Of a stretch of 64,000 nucleotides of DNA, positions 34,711 through 43,732 are shown piece after piece (position 1 is the first letter of the stretch; every line of letters starts with the position of its first letter). A program made the translations under genes and the position numbers. Where the stretch lies: assembly GCF_000472865.1 (NCBI RefSeq), contig NZ_AXAP01000003.1:27226-91225 (forward strand). The letters run 5' to 3'. The stretch is from Bradyrhizobium elkanii WSM2783 (lineage in GTDB: Bacteria > Pseudomonadota > Alphaproteobacteria > Rhizobiales > Xanthobacteraceae). The notes under the pieces are model-generated. The model saw only the letters and a list, made by a program, of their open reading frames with translations. It was not told where the DNA came from and did no database searches.

Positions 34711-36123
34711 ATGGATGCCACAGCACTTCTCCTGTCACGATTGCAGTTTGCCTTCACCATCTCCTTTCACATCATCTTCCCGTCGTTCACGATCGGCCTG
34801 GCCGCGTGGCTGACCGTGCTCGAAGCGATGCACATGCGTACCGGCAAGCCGGTGTACCGGACACTGTTCGAGTTCTGGCTCAAGATCTTCGGCGTTGCCT
34901 TCGGCATGGGCGTGGTGTCGGGCGTGGTCATGGGATTCCAGTTCGGTACCAATTGGAGCGTGCTGGCCAAGATGTCGGGACCGATCCAGGGGCCGCTATT
35001 GTCGTACGAGACGTTCACCGCCTTCATGCTGGAGGCGAGCTTCTTCGGCATCCTGATCTTCGGCCGCAACCGCGTGCCGCCATGGTTCTATCTGTTCTCC
35101 ACTGCCATGGTGGCGCTGGGAACGACGCTTTCGGCGTTTTGGATCATGGTCAACAATAGCTGGATGCAGGCGCCGGTCGGCTATGTCCTGGAGAAGGGAC
35201 AGTTCGCGCCTGACGACTGGGTCGCGATCCTCTTCAATCGCGTGGTCTGGGTGCGCTTTCCGCACATGCTGATCGCCTCTTACCTGACCGGCGCGTTCTG
35301 CGTGGCGGCGACCGGCGCGTGGTACCTGCTGCGACGGACCTATTACGTAGAGGCGCGGGTGATGCTGCGCATGGGCCTTTCGCTTGCGGCGGTGCTGCTT
35401 CCGATCCAGCTCTTCATCGGACATCTCGTCGGCGACTACGTCCATGATTATCAGCCGGCCAAATTCGCCGCGATCGAGGCCCGTTGGCACGACGAGCAGC
35501 CCGCCTCCGAAGTGCTGATCGCGGTCCCCGATTCGAGCACGGAGTCCAACAAATACGCGATCAGCATTCCCGTGCTCGGCAGCATCATCGGCAGCATGAG
35601 CTTGACGTCAAAGGAAGTCGGTCTGACGACATTCCCGCCGCAGGACCGGCCGCCGGTGATCATCCCGTTCTTCACCTTCCGCATCATGGTCGGCTGCGGT
35701 CTCGTGATGCTGGGGCTGGCCTGGCTCGGGACCTATGTCAGCCTCAAGCATCGGCTCGAGCGGAACCGCATGCTGCTCTGGGGTATCTTTCTCAGCTTTC
35801 CGCTGCCGTGGATCGCGATCCTCACCGGCTGGTACACCGCGGAAGTCGGCCGTCAGCCCTGGGCCGTCTATGGCGTGCTGCGCACGGCTGATGCGATGAC
35901 GCCGTTCCTCACCGCCTCCGCCGCGTTGACCACGCTGATCCTCTTCGTCCTGGTCTACGCCTTCATCTTTTCGTTTGGCACCTACTACATCTATCGCCTG
36001 CTGCGCGCCGGCCCGGCCGGAATTCCGACCACGGAGCCGCGCGAAGCGGCACCGAACCGGCCCATGTCGATGGCCGATCAGCCCCCGGTCGGCGCACGCA
36101 GCTACATCAGTGCAGGAGAATAG
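34711..36123 (+). CDS. cydA: Cytochrome bd-type quinol oxidase subunit I
   Basis: A 470-residue integral membrane subunit carrying hemes b558, b595 and d. The heme ligands are in FTISFHIIFPSF (His), VRFPHMLIASY (His) and FRIMVGCG (Met); the quinol-oxidase signature GWYTAEVGRQPW is complete. The Q loop is short, as in the cyanide-insensitive CIO group rather than long-loop E. coli CydA. Start ATG 34711 has AGGAG eight bases upstream. cydB follows after 2 bp. Such oxidases work under low oxygen, cyanide, sulfide or nitric oxide stress. Confidence 0.95.
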   Translation: MDATALLLSRLQFAFTISFHIIFPSFTIGLAAWLTVLEAMHMRTGKPVYRTLFEFWLKIFGVAFGMGVVSGVVMGFQFGTNWSVLAKMSGPIQGPLLSYETFTAFMLEASFFGILIFGRNRVPPWFYLFSTAMVALGTTLSAFWIMVNNSWMQAPVGYVLEKGQFAPDDWVAILFNRVVWVRFPHMLIASYLTGAFCVAATGAWYLLRRTYYVEARVMLRMGLSLAAVLLPIQLFIGHLVGDYVHDYQPAKFAAIEARWHDEQPASEVLIAVPDSSTESNKYAISIPVLGSIIGSMSLTSKEVGLTTFPPQDRPPVIIPFFTFRIMVGCGLVMLGLAWLGTYVSLKHRLERNRMLLWGIFLSFPLPWIAILTGWYTAEVGRQPWAVYGVLRTADAMTPFLTASAALTTLILFVLVYAFIFSFGTYYIYRLLRAGPAGIPTTEPREAAPNRPMSMADQPPVGARSYISAGE

Positions 36124-36125
36124 AC

Positions 36126-37112
36126 ATGGTGATGTTCTGGGTAGCGCTGCTCGCAATCAGTATCCTGATCTATCTCCTGCTCGACGGGTTTGACCTCGGC
36201 GTCGGCATGCTGTTCGGCTTGGCCAAGAACGAGAAGGATCGGGCCGAAATGCTGCACACGGTCGCGCCGGTCTGGGATGGCAACGAGACCTGGCTGGTCG
36301 TGGCTGGCGTGATCCTGTGGGGCGCGTTTTCCGCTGCCTATGCGATCCTGTTGTCGGCCTTCTACATCCCCGTCATCGTCATGCTGCTGGGATTGATCCT
36401 GCGCGGCGTGGCGTTCGAGTTCCGCAACAAGGCGCTGGCCTCGCGCTGGGTCTGGGATGTCGCCTTCTCCGGTGGCTCGCTTGTTGCGAGCTTCATGCAG
36501 GGCGCGATGGTCGGCGCGCTGGTCGAGGGACTTGAGTTCACCAATGGCGAATATTCCGGCGGCGCGCTCGGCTGGCTGACCGGCTTTGCCGTATTGTGCG
36601 GTATCGGCCTTTGCCTCGGATACGCGCTGCTCGGCGCCTGCTGGCTGGTGCGGAAGAGCGAAGGGGCGGTTCGCGCCACTGCGCGCCGCCAGATCCCGGT
36701 CCTTGCGATCGCCGTGCTGGTGTTCCTGATCGTCGTCTTCGCCCATGCACTCACCGAGAATCTTCCGATCCTGCAGCGGTGGACCGACAGGCCATATCTG
36801 TTCGCGTTCCCGGCGATCGGTGCGGCTGCGGCCCTGGTGCTTGCCACCAGCATCCTGCGCCATGACGATTACTGGCCGTTCCACATGGTGGCGACGATCT
36901 TCGTTACCGCCTTCGGGACACTGGCGCTGTCGTTCTGGCCCTATATGATCCCCTCTGTCATCACGATCGAGGAGGCGGCCGCGCCGCATTCCAGCCTCGC
37001 CTTCATGTTCTGGGGCGAGGGCTTGTTCGTGTTCCCGCTCATGCTGCTCTACATCGTGATCGGCTACCGCGTGTTCCGTGGTAAGGTCGGTCCCATGACC
37101 GATCATTACTGA
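36126..37112 (+). CDS. cydB: Cytochrome bd-type quinol oxidase subunit II
   Basis: A 328-residue membrane subunit partnering CydA. LLLDGFDLGVGMLFG near the N-terminus and VWDGNETWLVVAGVILWGAF are the conserved CydB blocks, and eight to nine hydrophobic helices are evident. A GGAG box lies in the end of cydA, eleven bases before ATG 36126. No CydX or DUF2474-type small subunit gene is visible in the 60 bp after the stop, where the FUSC gene begins. Together with mqo and fumC it makes a respiratory unit. Confidence 0.95.
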   Translation: MVMFWVALLAISILIYLLLDGFDLGVGMLFGLAKNEKDRAEMLHTVAPVWDGNETWLVVAGVILWGAFSAAYAILLSAFYIPVIVMLLGLILRGVAFEFRNKALASRWVWDVAFSGGSLVASFMQGAMVGALVEGLEFTNGEYSGGALGWLTGFAVLCGIGLCLGYALLGACWLVRKSEGAVRATARRQIPVLAIAVLVFLIVVFAHALTENLPILQRWTDRPYLFAFPAIGAAAALVLATSILRHDDYWPFHMVATIFVTAFGTLALSFWPYMIPSVITIEEAAAPHSSLAFMFWGEGLFVFPLMLLYIVIGYRVFRGKVGPMTDHY

Positions 37113-37172
37113 TGCGGCATGAGCTCGATTGAGATCAGCGCGCAGTCTGCCCGATGTGCATAGGTGAGGCAG

Positions 37173-39227
37173 ATGACCAGGGCGGCGTCGCTTCTGCTTG
37201 ATTGGACTGCGGGCCGGCTTCCCGAAGCAAGACGGCTTGCCGACCGGCTGCGCGTTCCGGCGTCGGCGCTGATGTTTGGGTTGCGCTTGTGGGCAAGCGT
37301 TTGCCTCGCCCTCTATCTCAGCTTCTGGCTTCAGCTCGAGATTCCGTCCTGGGCCGGTGCATCGGCCGCGATCGCCAGCCAGCCGCACCTCGGCGCTGCG
37401 CTGCGCAAGGGCTGGTTTCGCCTGATCGGGACGACGATCGGCGCTGTGGCGATCGTGGTGCTGGCAGCACTCTTTCCGCAACAACGGGTCGGATTCCTGC
37501 TTGGACTGGCGCTTTGGAGCGCGGGCTGCGCTTTCGTGGCAACGCTGCTGCGCAATTTCGCGTCCTATTCGGCAGCGCTCGCGGGCTTTACCGCCGCAAT
37601 CGTCGCAAGCGACCTGCTTGGCGCCACCGGTGGCGCCAATGGCGAGGTCTTCACGCTTGCGGTGAACCGCGCCAGCGAGATCTGCGTCGGCATCGTGTGC
37701 TCGGGCCTGGTGATGGCGATGACGGATTTCGGCGATGCGCCAAGGCGGCTGGCGAAGGAGATGGCTGCGCTGGCGACGGAAATCCTGGCTCAGCTCGTCG
37801 CGACGTTGTCGGAAAGGCGAGAGGGATCCCGCCGGATCGGCTTCGGTCTGGCGCAGCGGATCGGTGCTCTCGATCCCCTCATGGATGAGGCAGGCGGCGA
37901 GTCCTATGACGTTCGCTATCACATGCTGGAATTAGAGTCGGCATCGACTGGTCTTCTCCGCGCAATGTCCGCATGGCGAAGGGTGGCCGTCCATCTCGAT
38001 CTGCTGCCAAGCGAAGAGGGGCGGCATGAAATCGGCCAGATCGCCCGCAGCTTTCCAACGGACTTGACGGCGCAATCCGTCGGCGTTGCGACGATCGCAC
38101 AAACCGATCCGGCGCGTTTGCGCAGGTCATGTGCTGCAGCCGTGCGTGAATTGCTCGCGATGCGATGTGCGACGCCGTCGATCAAGCTGATCGTCGATGA
38201 GGCGGCGCGGTCGCTGCTTGCGCTTCGAAGGGCGTTTGGCGGCTTGCTCGTGCTGACTGATCCCGCGCAGCCCGTTCGGGCGCGGCGGCATGAGAGGTTT
38301 CCGGTTCCGGACTATGCTCCCTCGCTTCTCAATGCGGCACGGGCATTCACCGCGATCGCCGCGGTCGAATTGTTCTGGGTCGTGACGGCGTGGCCGAATG
38401 GCGCGCTTGCCGTCGCCTTTGCGGCGATCGCGCTCACCCTGTTCTCAGCGCGGCCCGATCAGGCCTATGGCATCACCATGCTGTTCATGGTCGGCGCCGC
38501 CATCACCACTGTGCTCGCGGCTATCGCCAACTTCGCGCTTCTGCCGCAGATGACATCCTTCGCCGGCCTCTGCCTTGTGATCGGGCTTGTGCTCATTCCG
38601 GCCGGTGCGCTGATGACCCAACCCTGGCTGCCGCCGGTCTTCATCGCGCTGGTCGCGACTTTCATTCCGCTGCTCGGGCCGGCGAACCAGATGACCTACA
38701 ATACGCTCGCCTTTTACAATGTCGCGCTGGCGATCTTCGTGGGACTCGGCGCGGCCGCGCTTGCGTTCCGCATGGTGCCGCCGCTGTCGGCGGAGCTCCG
38801 TGTCCGCCGTCTGCTGCGGCGGACGCTGCGGGAACTACGGCGGCTTGCCACCGACCGGCTGCAACTGACATCGGAGGCGTGGGAAGGACGGATCTACAAT
38901 TACCTGCAGGCGCTCCCTGAAAAGACCGAGCCGACGGCACGCTCTGATCTCCTGTCGGCCCTGGTGGTGGGCAATGCCATCATCCGGCTTCGTCCCGTCG
39001 CCGGTCGCTTCGACCTTGATCAGGAGTTCTCCGTTGCACTGGATGCGGTTGCGCAAGCCGATATCGCGGCCGCGATCCAGCGCCTCGGAGACTTCGATGC
39101 GAAGCTTGCCGCGGTCGCGCCCACGACGCCGGGATTGCCGGTCAGGGAGCGGGCGCGCGGCAGCATCCTCGTGCTGTCGGAAACGCTCGCACAACATAAG
39201 ACCTATTTCGAAACATCGCCGCCATGA
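37173..39227 (+). CDS. FUSC-family inner-membrane efflux protein (AaeB-like)
   Basis: A 684-residue protein with two sets of about five to six hydrophobic helices (residues 35-180 and 395-520), each followed by a soluble helical region, the plan of fusaric acid/p-hydroxybenzoate exporters (FUSC, AaeB). ATG 37173 has GAGG upstream; GTG 37164 overlaps that box. It overlaps the DUF1656 gene by ATGA (39224-39227), and a HlyD-type adaptor gene follows. AaeB-type systems export aromatic carboxylic acids. It starts 60 bp after cydB on the same strand and could share its transcript. Confidence 0.87.
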   Translation: MTRAASLLLDWTAGRLPEARRLADRLRVPASALMFGLRLWASVCLALYLSFWLQLEIPSWAGASAAIASQPHLGAALRKGWFRLIGTTIGAVAIVVLAALFPQQRVGFLLGLALWSAGCAFVATLLRNFASYSAALAGFTAAIVASDLLGATGGANGEVFTLAVNRASEICVGIVCSGLVMAMTDFGDAPRRLAKEMAALATEILAQLVATLSERREGSRRIGFGLAQRIGALDPLMDEAGGESYDVRYHMLELESASTGLLRAMSAWRRVAVHLDLLPSEEGRHEIGQIARSFPTDLTAQSVGVATIAQTDPARLRRSCAAAVRELLAMRCATPSIKLIVDEAARSLLALRRAFGGLLVLTDPAQPVRARRHERFPVPDYAPSLLNAARAFTAIAAVELFWVVTAWPNGALAVAFAAIALTLFSARPDQAYGITMLFMVGAAITTVLAAIANFALLPQMTSFAGLCLVIGLVLIPAGALMTQPWLPPVFIALVATFIPLLGPANQMTYNTLAFYNVALAIFVGLGAAALAFRMVPPLSAELRVRRLLRRTLRELRRLATDRLQLTSEAWEGRIYNYLQALPEKTEPTARSDLLSALVVGNAIIRLRPVAGRFDLDQEFSVALDAVAQADIAAAIQRLGDFDAKLAAVAPTTPGLPVRERARGSILVLSETLAQHKTYFETSPP

Positions 39228-39430
39228 GCTTCTCGGAAGTCAACCTGTTTGGCGTCTACGTCGCCCCGCTTTCGTTGCTGATGGTGGCGGCCTGGCTTAT
39301 CCTGGTCGTGTTGCGACGGATGGTGGCGGGCTTCGGCTTGCTGCGCCATGTCTGGCATCCGGCGCTGTTCGTGCTCGCGATTTATATCATTCTGCTTTCA
39401 TGCGTGGTTTTGGTGGTAGCTGAGGTATAG
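39224..39430 (+). CDS. DUF1656 small membrane protein (AaeX-like)
   Basis: A 68-residue protein with two hydrophobic helices (residues 9-30 and 44-66). MSFSEVNLFGVYVAPL is typical of DUF1656 proteins, which always accompany FUSC and HlyD genes. It overlaps the FUSC gene by four bases and lies 2 bp before the adaptor gene. The role is probably assembly or stability of the efflux complex; this is inference from constant co-occurrence. Confidence 0.88.
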   Translation: MSFSEVNLFGVYVAPLSLLMVAAWLILVVLRRMVAGFGLLRHVWHPALFVLAIYIILLSCVVLVVAEV

Positions 39431-39432
39431 CG

Positions 39433-40374
39433 ATGTCTGAAGTTCAGACGCGATTGGCGGGCGATGGGAAAGCTCTGCCGCGCTCTTCGGCAGGCGGGGC
39501 GAGCCGCAGGATATCGCTCAGTTCCGTGATCCCGGCACTGCTCACGCTGGGCGCTGTCGTGGTGGCGGCGTTATTGGGATGGTTCGCGTGGGACGTCTAT
39601 ATGGGGCGGCCGTGGACGCGCGACGGCATGGTGCGGGCCTATGTCGTGACCGTCGCGCCGGAGATTGCCGGGCGGATCGTCAACCTGCCGGTCGCCGACA
39701 ACCAGATGGTGCGCAAGGGCGACGTGCTGTTCGAGATCGAACCGAACGACTACCAGATCGCGTTGGACGCTGCCCGCGCCCAGGTTGCGCGCGACCAGGC
39801 CGCGCTCGACTACGCGCGCGCCAACGAAGGACGGCAGGCGAAGCTGCGCGGAGAAGGCTGGGTGTCGACGGACGTCTTTCAGCAATCGGCAAGCTCGCTG
39901 CATCAACTGCAAGCCGCTGTCGCCGCGGGTCAGGCCATGGTCTCCAAGGCGGAGCTCAATCTCAGCCGTGTCACCGTTCGCTCGCCCGTCAATGGCTATG
40001 TGACGAATCTGCTGGCCCAGCGCGGCGACTACGCCAATATCGGCCAAAACCTGGTCTCGCTGGTCGACGCCGATTCCTTCTGGGTCGACGGCTATTTTGA
40101 GGAGACGAGCCTCGGAAGGATTCGCGACAATGATCCGGCGACAGTCCGCTTGATGGGCTACAGCCAGCTCATCCGTGGCCATGTCGGCGGGGTCTCGCGC
40201 GGCATCACTGTCACCAATGCGCAGCCGGGCCAGGGCGGGCTCGCGTCGGTCAATCCGATCTTCACCTGGGTGCGGCTGGCGCAGCGGATCCCGGTGCATA
40301 TTCACATCGATCATGTGCCTGACGGGGTGCGCCTCGTCGCCGGCACCACTGCCAGTGTGGAAGTCGGCCGCTAG
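39433..40374 (+). CDS. HlyD-family periplasmic adaptor (AaeA-like)
   Basis: A 313-residue membrane fusion protein. One transmembrane helix (about residues 34-56), then GRPWTRDGMVRAYVVTVAPEIAGRIVNLPV, the biotinyl-lipoyl half typical of EmrA/AaeA adaptors, a helical hairpin (residues 100-165) and the second lipoyl half with beta-barrel (SPVNGYVTNLLAQRGDY, DSFWVDGYFEETSL). It is the third gene of the FUSC-DUF1656-HlyD set. No outer-membrane factor gene is adjacent, so it would need a TolC-type partner from elsewhere. Confidence 0.9.
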   Translation: MSEVQTRLAGDGKALPRSSAGGASRRISLSSVIPALLTLGAVVVAALLGWFAWDVYMGRPWTRDGMVRAYVVTVAPEIAGRIVNLPVADNQMVRKGDVLFEIEPNDYQIALDAARAQVARDQAALDYARANEGRQAKLRGEGWVSTDVFQQSASSLHQLQAAVAAGQAMVSKAELNLSRVTVRSPVNGYVTNLLAQRGDYANIGQNLVSLVDADSFWVDGYFEETSLGRIRDNDPATVRLMGYSQLIRGHVGGVSRGITVTNAQPGQGGLASVNPIFTWVRLAQRIPVHIHIDHVPDGVRLVAGTTASVEVGR

Positions 40375-40448
40375 GCCTTCGATCCCGGTTGGCTATTTTG
40401 TCGCAGGCATAGCAGCAGCGCCGCGGGAGCATGGTTGCGTCCTGTTCC

Positions 40449-40513
40449 GGGTACCCCCGTAGAATTGCGGAGGTTCCGCTGATGTGTTCTAACGTCAGAT
40501 GTCAGGGATACCC
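40449..40513. promoter_or_regulatory. Two similar short palindromes upstream of response regulator gene
   Basis: GGGTACCC (40449-40456) and GGGATACCC (40505-40513) lie in the 222 bp between the adaptor gene and the FixJ-like regulator gene. They could be binding sites of that regulator, but both are short and the assignment is weak. Nothing else is visible in this gap. Confidence 0.25.
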
Positions 40514-40596
40514 GGAAAATCAGTTTTGAATCCGAAACATCCGTCTGCTGCCGTCCGCTGGAGTTTTTATTCGGCCATTGCATGCGGAGATGGCGC

Positions 40597-41247
40597 ATGA
40601 ATCCGTTTGCGTCGCCTCACGACCTGACGACGGGCCAGGAGTCAGTTGTCTTCGTCGTCGACGATGACGAGAGCGTGCGACGGGCGCTTGCCAACCTGTT
40701 CCAATCGGTGGGCCTGGAGGTGCAGGAGTTCGGCTCCGCCGCGGAATTGCTGCACAGCAAGTTGCCTGATGTCGCGAGTTGCCTGGTGCTGGACATCCGG
40801 CTGCCCGGGTTGAGTGGGCTCGACCTCCAGCTCGAATTGGCCAGGGCCGACGTCCACATTCCCATCATCTTCATGACCGGTCACGGCGACATTCCGATGA
40901 GCGTCCGCGCCATGAAGGGCGGGGCGATCGACTTCCTGACAAAGCCGTTCCGCGATCAGGATATGCTCGATTCCGTGATGACCGCGATCAAGCGCGATCG
41001 CGAAAGGCGCGAGGCTGAGAAAGCCGTTACGGGCTTGCGAGAACATTTCGAGACCCTGACCGACCGTGAACGCGAAGTGCTGGCTTTGGTGGCTGCGGGC
41101 CTCATGAACAAGCAGATTGCGGCGCAGATCGGGGTTGCCGAGATCACCGTCAAAATCCATCGCGGGCGCGTCATGAAGAAGATGGGCGCAAAATCGCTCG
41201 CCGATCTGGTCAGGATGGCCGAAATGATCGGAATTCGCCGCCGATAG
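40597..41247 (+). CDS. FixJ-family response regulator (REC + LuxR HTH)
   Basis: A 216-residue two-component regulator. The receiver domain covers residues 12-130 with acidic pocket VVDDDES, phospho-acceptor D66 in VLDIRLPG and Lys in LTKPFRDQ. The LuxR-type helix-turn-helix is at residues 150-210 (LTDREREVLALVAAGLMNKQIAAQIG). ATG 40597 has GGAG seven bases upstream; ATG 40582 is less likely. It is followed by a single-domain response regulator and then a histidine kinase on the same strand, which probably form one signalling unit. Confidence 0.92.
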   Translation: MNPFASPHDLTTGQESVVFVVDDDESVRRALANLFQSVGLEVQEFGSAAELLHSKLPDVASCLVLDIRLPGLSGLDLQLELARADVHIPIIFMTGHGDIPMSVRAMKGGAIDFLTKPFRDQDMLDSVMTAIKRDRERREAEKAVTGLREHFETLTDREREVLALVAAGLMNKQIAAQIGVAEITVKIHRGRVMKKMGAKSLADLVRMAEMIGIRRR

Positions 41248-41477
41248 CTGTGGGCGAGAAACCTAAGTATGATTCCCCGGTATCTTGATAGAGCGCATTT
41301 TAACGTTACGAGCGTGCGATCCGGGGAAGCGGTGCCGGCTTTTCCGCGCGACAAATGGGGAACGTTTGCGCGGCAGATCGTGTGCCGGACAAGAATCTAG
41401 GCGGGCTGACGATTCGAGGAAAAGTCATCGCGCGCTAGCGGATCCTTATTCCCGGTTTCCCCAAAAGGACAGCGATC

Positions 41478-41876
41478 TTGCCGACAACACCGATGATCTC
41501 CATCATCGACGACGATGCGTCCGTCCGTACCGCGACCGACAATCTGCTGAGGTCTTTTGGTTATGGCGTTCTCGCGTTTGGGTCGGCTGACGAATTTCTG
41601 CAGTCCGGCGTGCTCGACCAGACCGCCTGCGTGATCGCCGACGTCAATATGCCCGGCACTAACGGCGTCGAGCTCCTGCTTCGCCTGCGCGCCCGCGGCA
41701 ACGAGATACCTTTCATCTTTATCACGGCTTTTCCCGAGGCGGCCGTGTCCGCCCACGCCGCAAGTGCCGGTGCAGTCTGTCTCTTGACCAAGCCGTTCGA
41801 GACCGACAATCTCATTCAAAACCTTGAACAGGCCCTGCAGGGGCGTGATGGGCAAGGTCCGACTGTCAAGATCTGA
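41478..41876 (+). CDS. Single-domain response regulator
   Basis: A 132-residue receiver-only protein: IIDDDASVRT acidic pocket, D55 in VIADVNMPG and the conserved Lys in LLTKPFET. It has no output domain, so it acts by protein contact or as a phosphate sink. The start TTG 41478 is seven bases after AAGGAC; ATG 41493 (MISIIDD) is the alternative. The kinase gene starts 222 bp downstream; the gap includes a 20-bp tandem duplication at 42006-42045. Confidence 0.87.
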   Translation: MPTTPMISIIDDDASVRTATDNLLRSFGYGVLAFGSADEFLQSGVLDQTACVIADVNMPGTNGVELLLRLRARGNEIPFIFITAFPEAAVSAHAASAGAVCLLTKPFETDNLIQNLEQALQGRDGQGPTVKI

Positions 41877-42005
41877 ATTCTTCGGCAGGCGGGTTTTTCC
41901 GACCCCGGTCGGTCGCCAGACGGGACGGGTCCCGATGATCACCAAAACCGCATCGCGGCCGCCGTTCACGGCTGGTCCACTCCTGCTACACGGAAATTCA
42001 ACGGC

Positions 42006-42045
42006 TCTTGAGTTGGAAGAACGAGTCTTGAGTTGGAAGAACTCT
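42006..42045. repeat. 20-bp tandem duplication
   Basis: TCTTGAGTTGGAAGAACGAG at 42006-42025 is followed by a second copy at 42026-42045 with a few changes at its end (16 identical leading bases). It lies 54 bp upstream of the histidine kinase start codon. Cause is probably slippage; a regulatory role is not evident. Confidence 0.7.
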
Positions 42046-42098
42046 TGCGCGACCGTAAGCAGGGATTTCATGATCGGGCGGCACAAGGAGCATTTGGC

Positions 42099-43715
42099 AT
42101 GTATCCGGGCCAGCGTAGCAGCGAAACAGGTGCGCCCGCTTTGTCCGTCGATGCCCCGCGGCCATCTTCAGATTGGCGCTTGGGACTGGCCGATATCGAT
42201 CAAACGCCTTGGGCGACGTTCTCCCGTTATGCAGTTGCGATCTTGTCGGCCGCTGCAGCCCTGATCGCCTCCAAGGCCGCGGTCGAGTACCTGAACATCG
42301 AACCGTACGTTTCGCTGTTCCTCTGCGCGATCATGTTTGCGGCCTGGTTTGGTGGCCTCGGCCCCGGCTTGGTGTCGACTGCGCTTGCAGGTTTGGCGTT
42401 CGAGTATTTCGTGGCGACACCGATTGGTTCGTTCGAGATCGATGTTCATCAGATCCCGCGAGTGACTTTGTTCTTGATCACGGCGCTGTTCGTCAACTGG
42501 ATCGCTTCAGCACAGCGAAAGGCGACGCGATCGCTGGAGCTTTCTCGCCGCGACCTGTTGGCTGCGCTCGAAGCGCAGAAGCGGACCGAGGCCTGGCTGC
42601 TGCGGAGCGAAATGTACCTGGCCGAAGCGCAGCGGCTGAGCCGCACCGGCAGTTTCGGCTGGAAGGTGGCGACCGGCGAGATCAGTTGGTCGGAGGAGAC
42701 GTTTCGGATCTTCGAATGCGATCCGGCCACAACGCCGACACTGGAGTTCGTTCTGCGGCGCATGCATCCCGAAGATCGCGATTTTGTGCAGCAATTGCTC
42801 GAGGAGGCCTCGCAGAATGGCGTGGATTTCGGTCACGAAGCCAGGCTGGTGATGCCGAATGGCGCGCTAAAGCATATTCGCACTTTGGCCCATGCCGTGA
42901 AGGACGGTCCTGATGGCATCGAGTACATCGGCGCGGTGACCGATGTCACCGCCGCCAAGCAGGCCGAGGCCGCACTCAACGACGCGCAGGCGGACCTCGC
43001 GCACGCGACGCGCGTAATCACGCTCGGCGAGTTGACGTCCTCGATCGCCCACGAGGTGAACCAGCCGCTGGCCGCGATCATGTCAAACGGCGAGGCTTGC
43101 CTGCGCTGGCTCGACCGCGGCGCGGCAGGCATGGAGCATGCGCGGCGCTCGGTGGAATGGATCGTCAAGGATGTCAGCCGCGCGGCCGACGTGATCGGGC
43201 GCGTTAGGGCGCTGGCGCGCAAGACCGATACGGAGCGGGCGCTTCTCGACATCAACGAGGTCGTCAACGAGGCCCGCGTGCTGATGCGGCGCGAGCTCAC
43301 GAGCAAGCAGATCACGCTGCGTACGGAGCTTGCGACCGATCCGCTGATCGTCCGCGCCGACCGGGTTCAATTGCAGCAGGTCGTCATGAACCTGGTGATG
43401 AATGGCATCGAGGCGATGCAGCCGGTTACGGATCGGCCGCGCGAATTGCTGATCCGGTCGCAGCGCAGTTTCGAGGCCGATCAGGCCATCCTGATCATGG
43501 CGGACTGCGGCGTCGGCTTTTCCGACGAGAACGCCGAGCGGCTGTTCAACGCGTTCTTCACCACCAAGTCGGCCGGCCTTGGCTTGGGATTATCGATCTG
43601 CCGCTCGATCGTTGAGGCCCATGGCGGAAAGCTGTCTGCATCCCGCAATGCCGGGCCGGGCGCGACCTTCCAGTTCACCCTGCCGCTCCATGAGGATGTC
43701 GGACGGGCGCAATGA
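42099..43715 (+). CDS. Membrane sensor histidine kinase (DUF4118-PAS-HisKA-HATPase)
   Basis: A 538-residue kinase. Residues 35-135 contain about four hydrophobic segments of the DUF4118 type (KdpD-like). A PAS domain follows (RTGSFGWKVATGEISWSEET, about residues 185-295), then HisKA with phospho-acceptor H318 in SSIAHEVNQPLAAIMSNGE, and the HATPase domain with VVMNLVMNGIEAM, ADCGVGF and GLGLGLSICRSI. ATG 42099 is preceded by AAGGAG at ideal spacing; the frame is open further upstream without such a site. It likely phosphorylates the two preceding regulators. Input signal unknown. Confidence 0.92.
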   Translation: MYPGQRSSETGAPALSVDAPRPSSDWRLGLADIDQTPWATFSRYAVAILSAAAALIASKAAVEYLNIEPYVSLFLCAIMFAAWFGGLGPGLVSTALAGLAFEYFVATPIGSFEIDVHQIPRVTLFLITALFVNWIASAQRKATRSLELSRRDLLAALEAQKRTEAWLLRSEMYLAEAQRLSRTGSFGWKVATGEISWSEETFRIFECDPATTPTLEFVLRRMHPEDRDFVQQLLEEASQNGVDFGHEARLVMPNGALKHIRTLAHAVKDGPDGIEYIGAVTDVTAAKQAEAALNDAQADLAHATRVITLGELTSSIAHEVNQPLAAIMSNGEACLRWLDRGAAGMEHARRSVEWIVKDVSRAADVIGRVRALARKTDTERALLDINEVVNEARVLMRRELTSKQITLRTELATDPLIVRADRVQLQQVVMNLVMNGIEAMQPVTDRPRELLIRSQRSFEADQAILIMADCGVGFSDENAERLFNAFFTTKSAGLGLGLSICRSIVEAHGGKLSASRNAGPGATFQFTLPLHEDVGRAQ

Positions 43716-43732
43716 GTCCGCCCGGCTGCGAT

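Noticed and set aside
36102..37922. A minus-strand open frame of 606 codons opposite cydB and the FUSC gene
   Set aside because: Antisense to two membrane-protein genes with clear family motifs; product has composition of a reverse-complement artefact.
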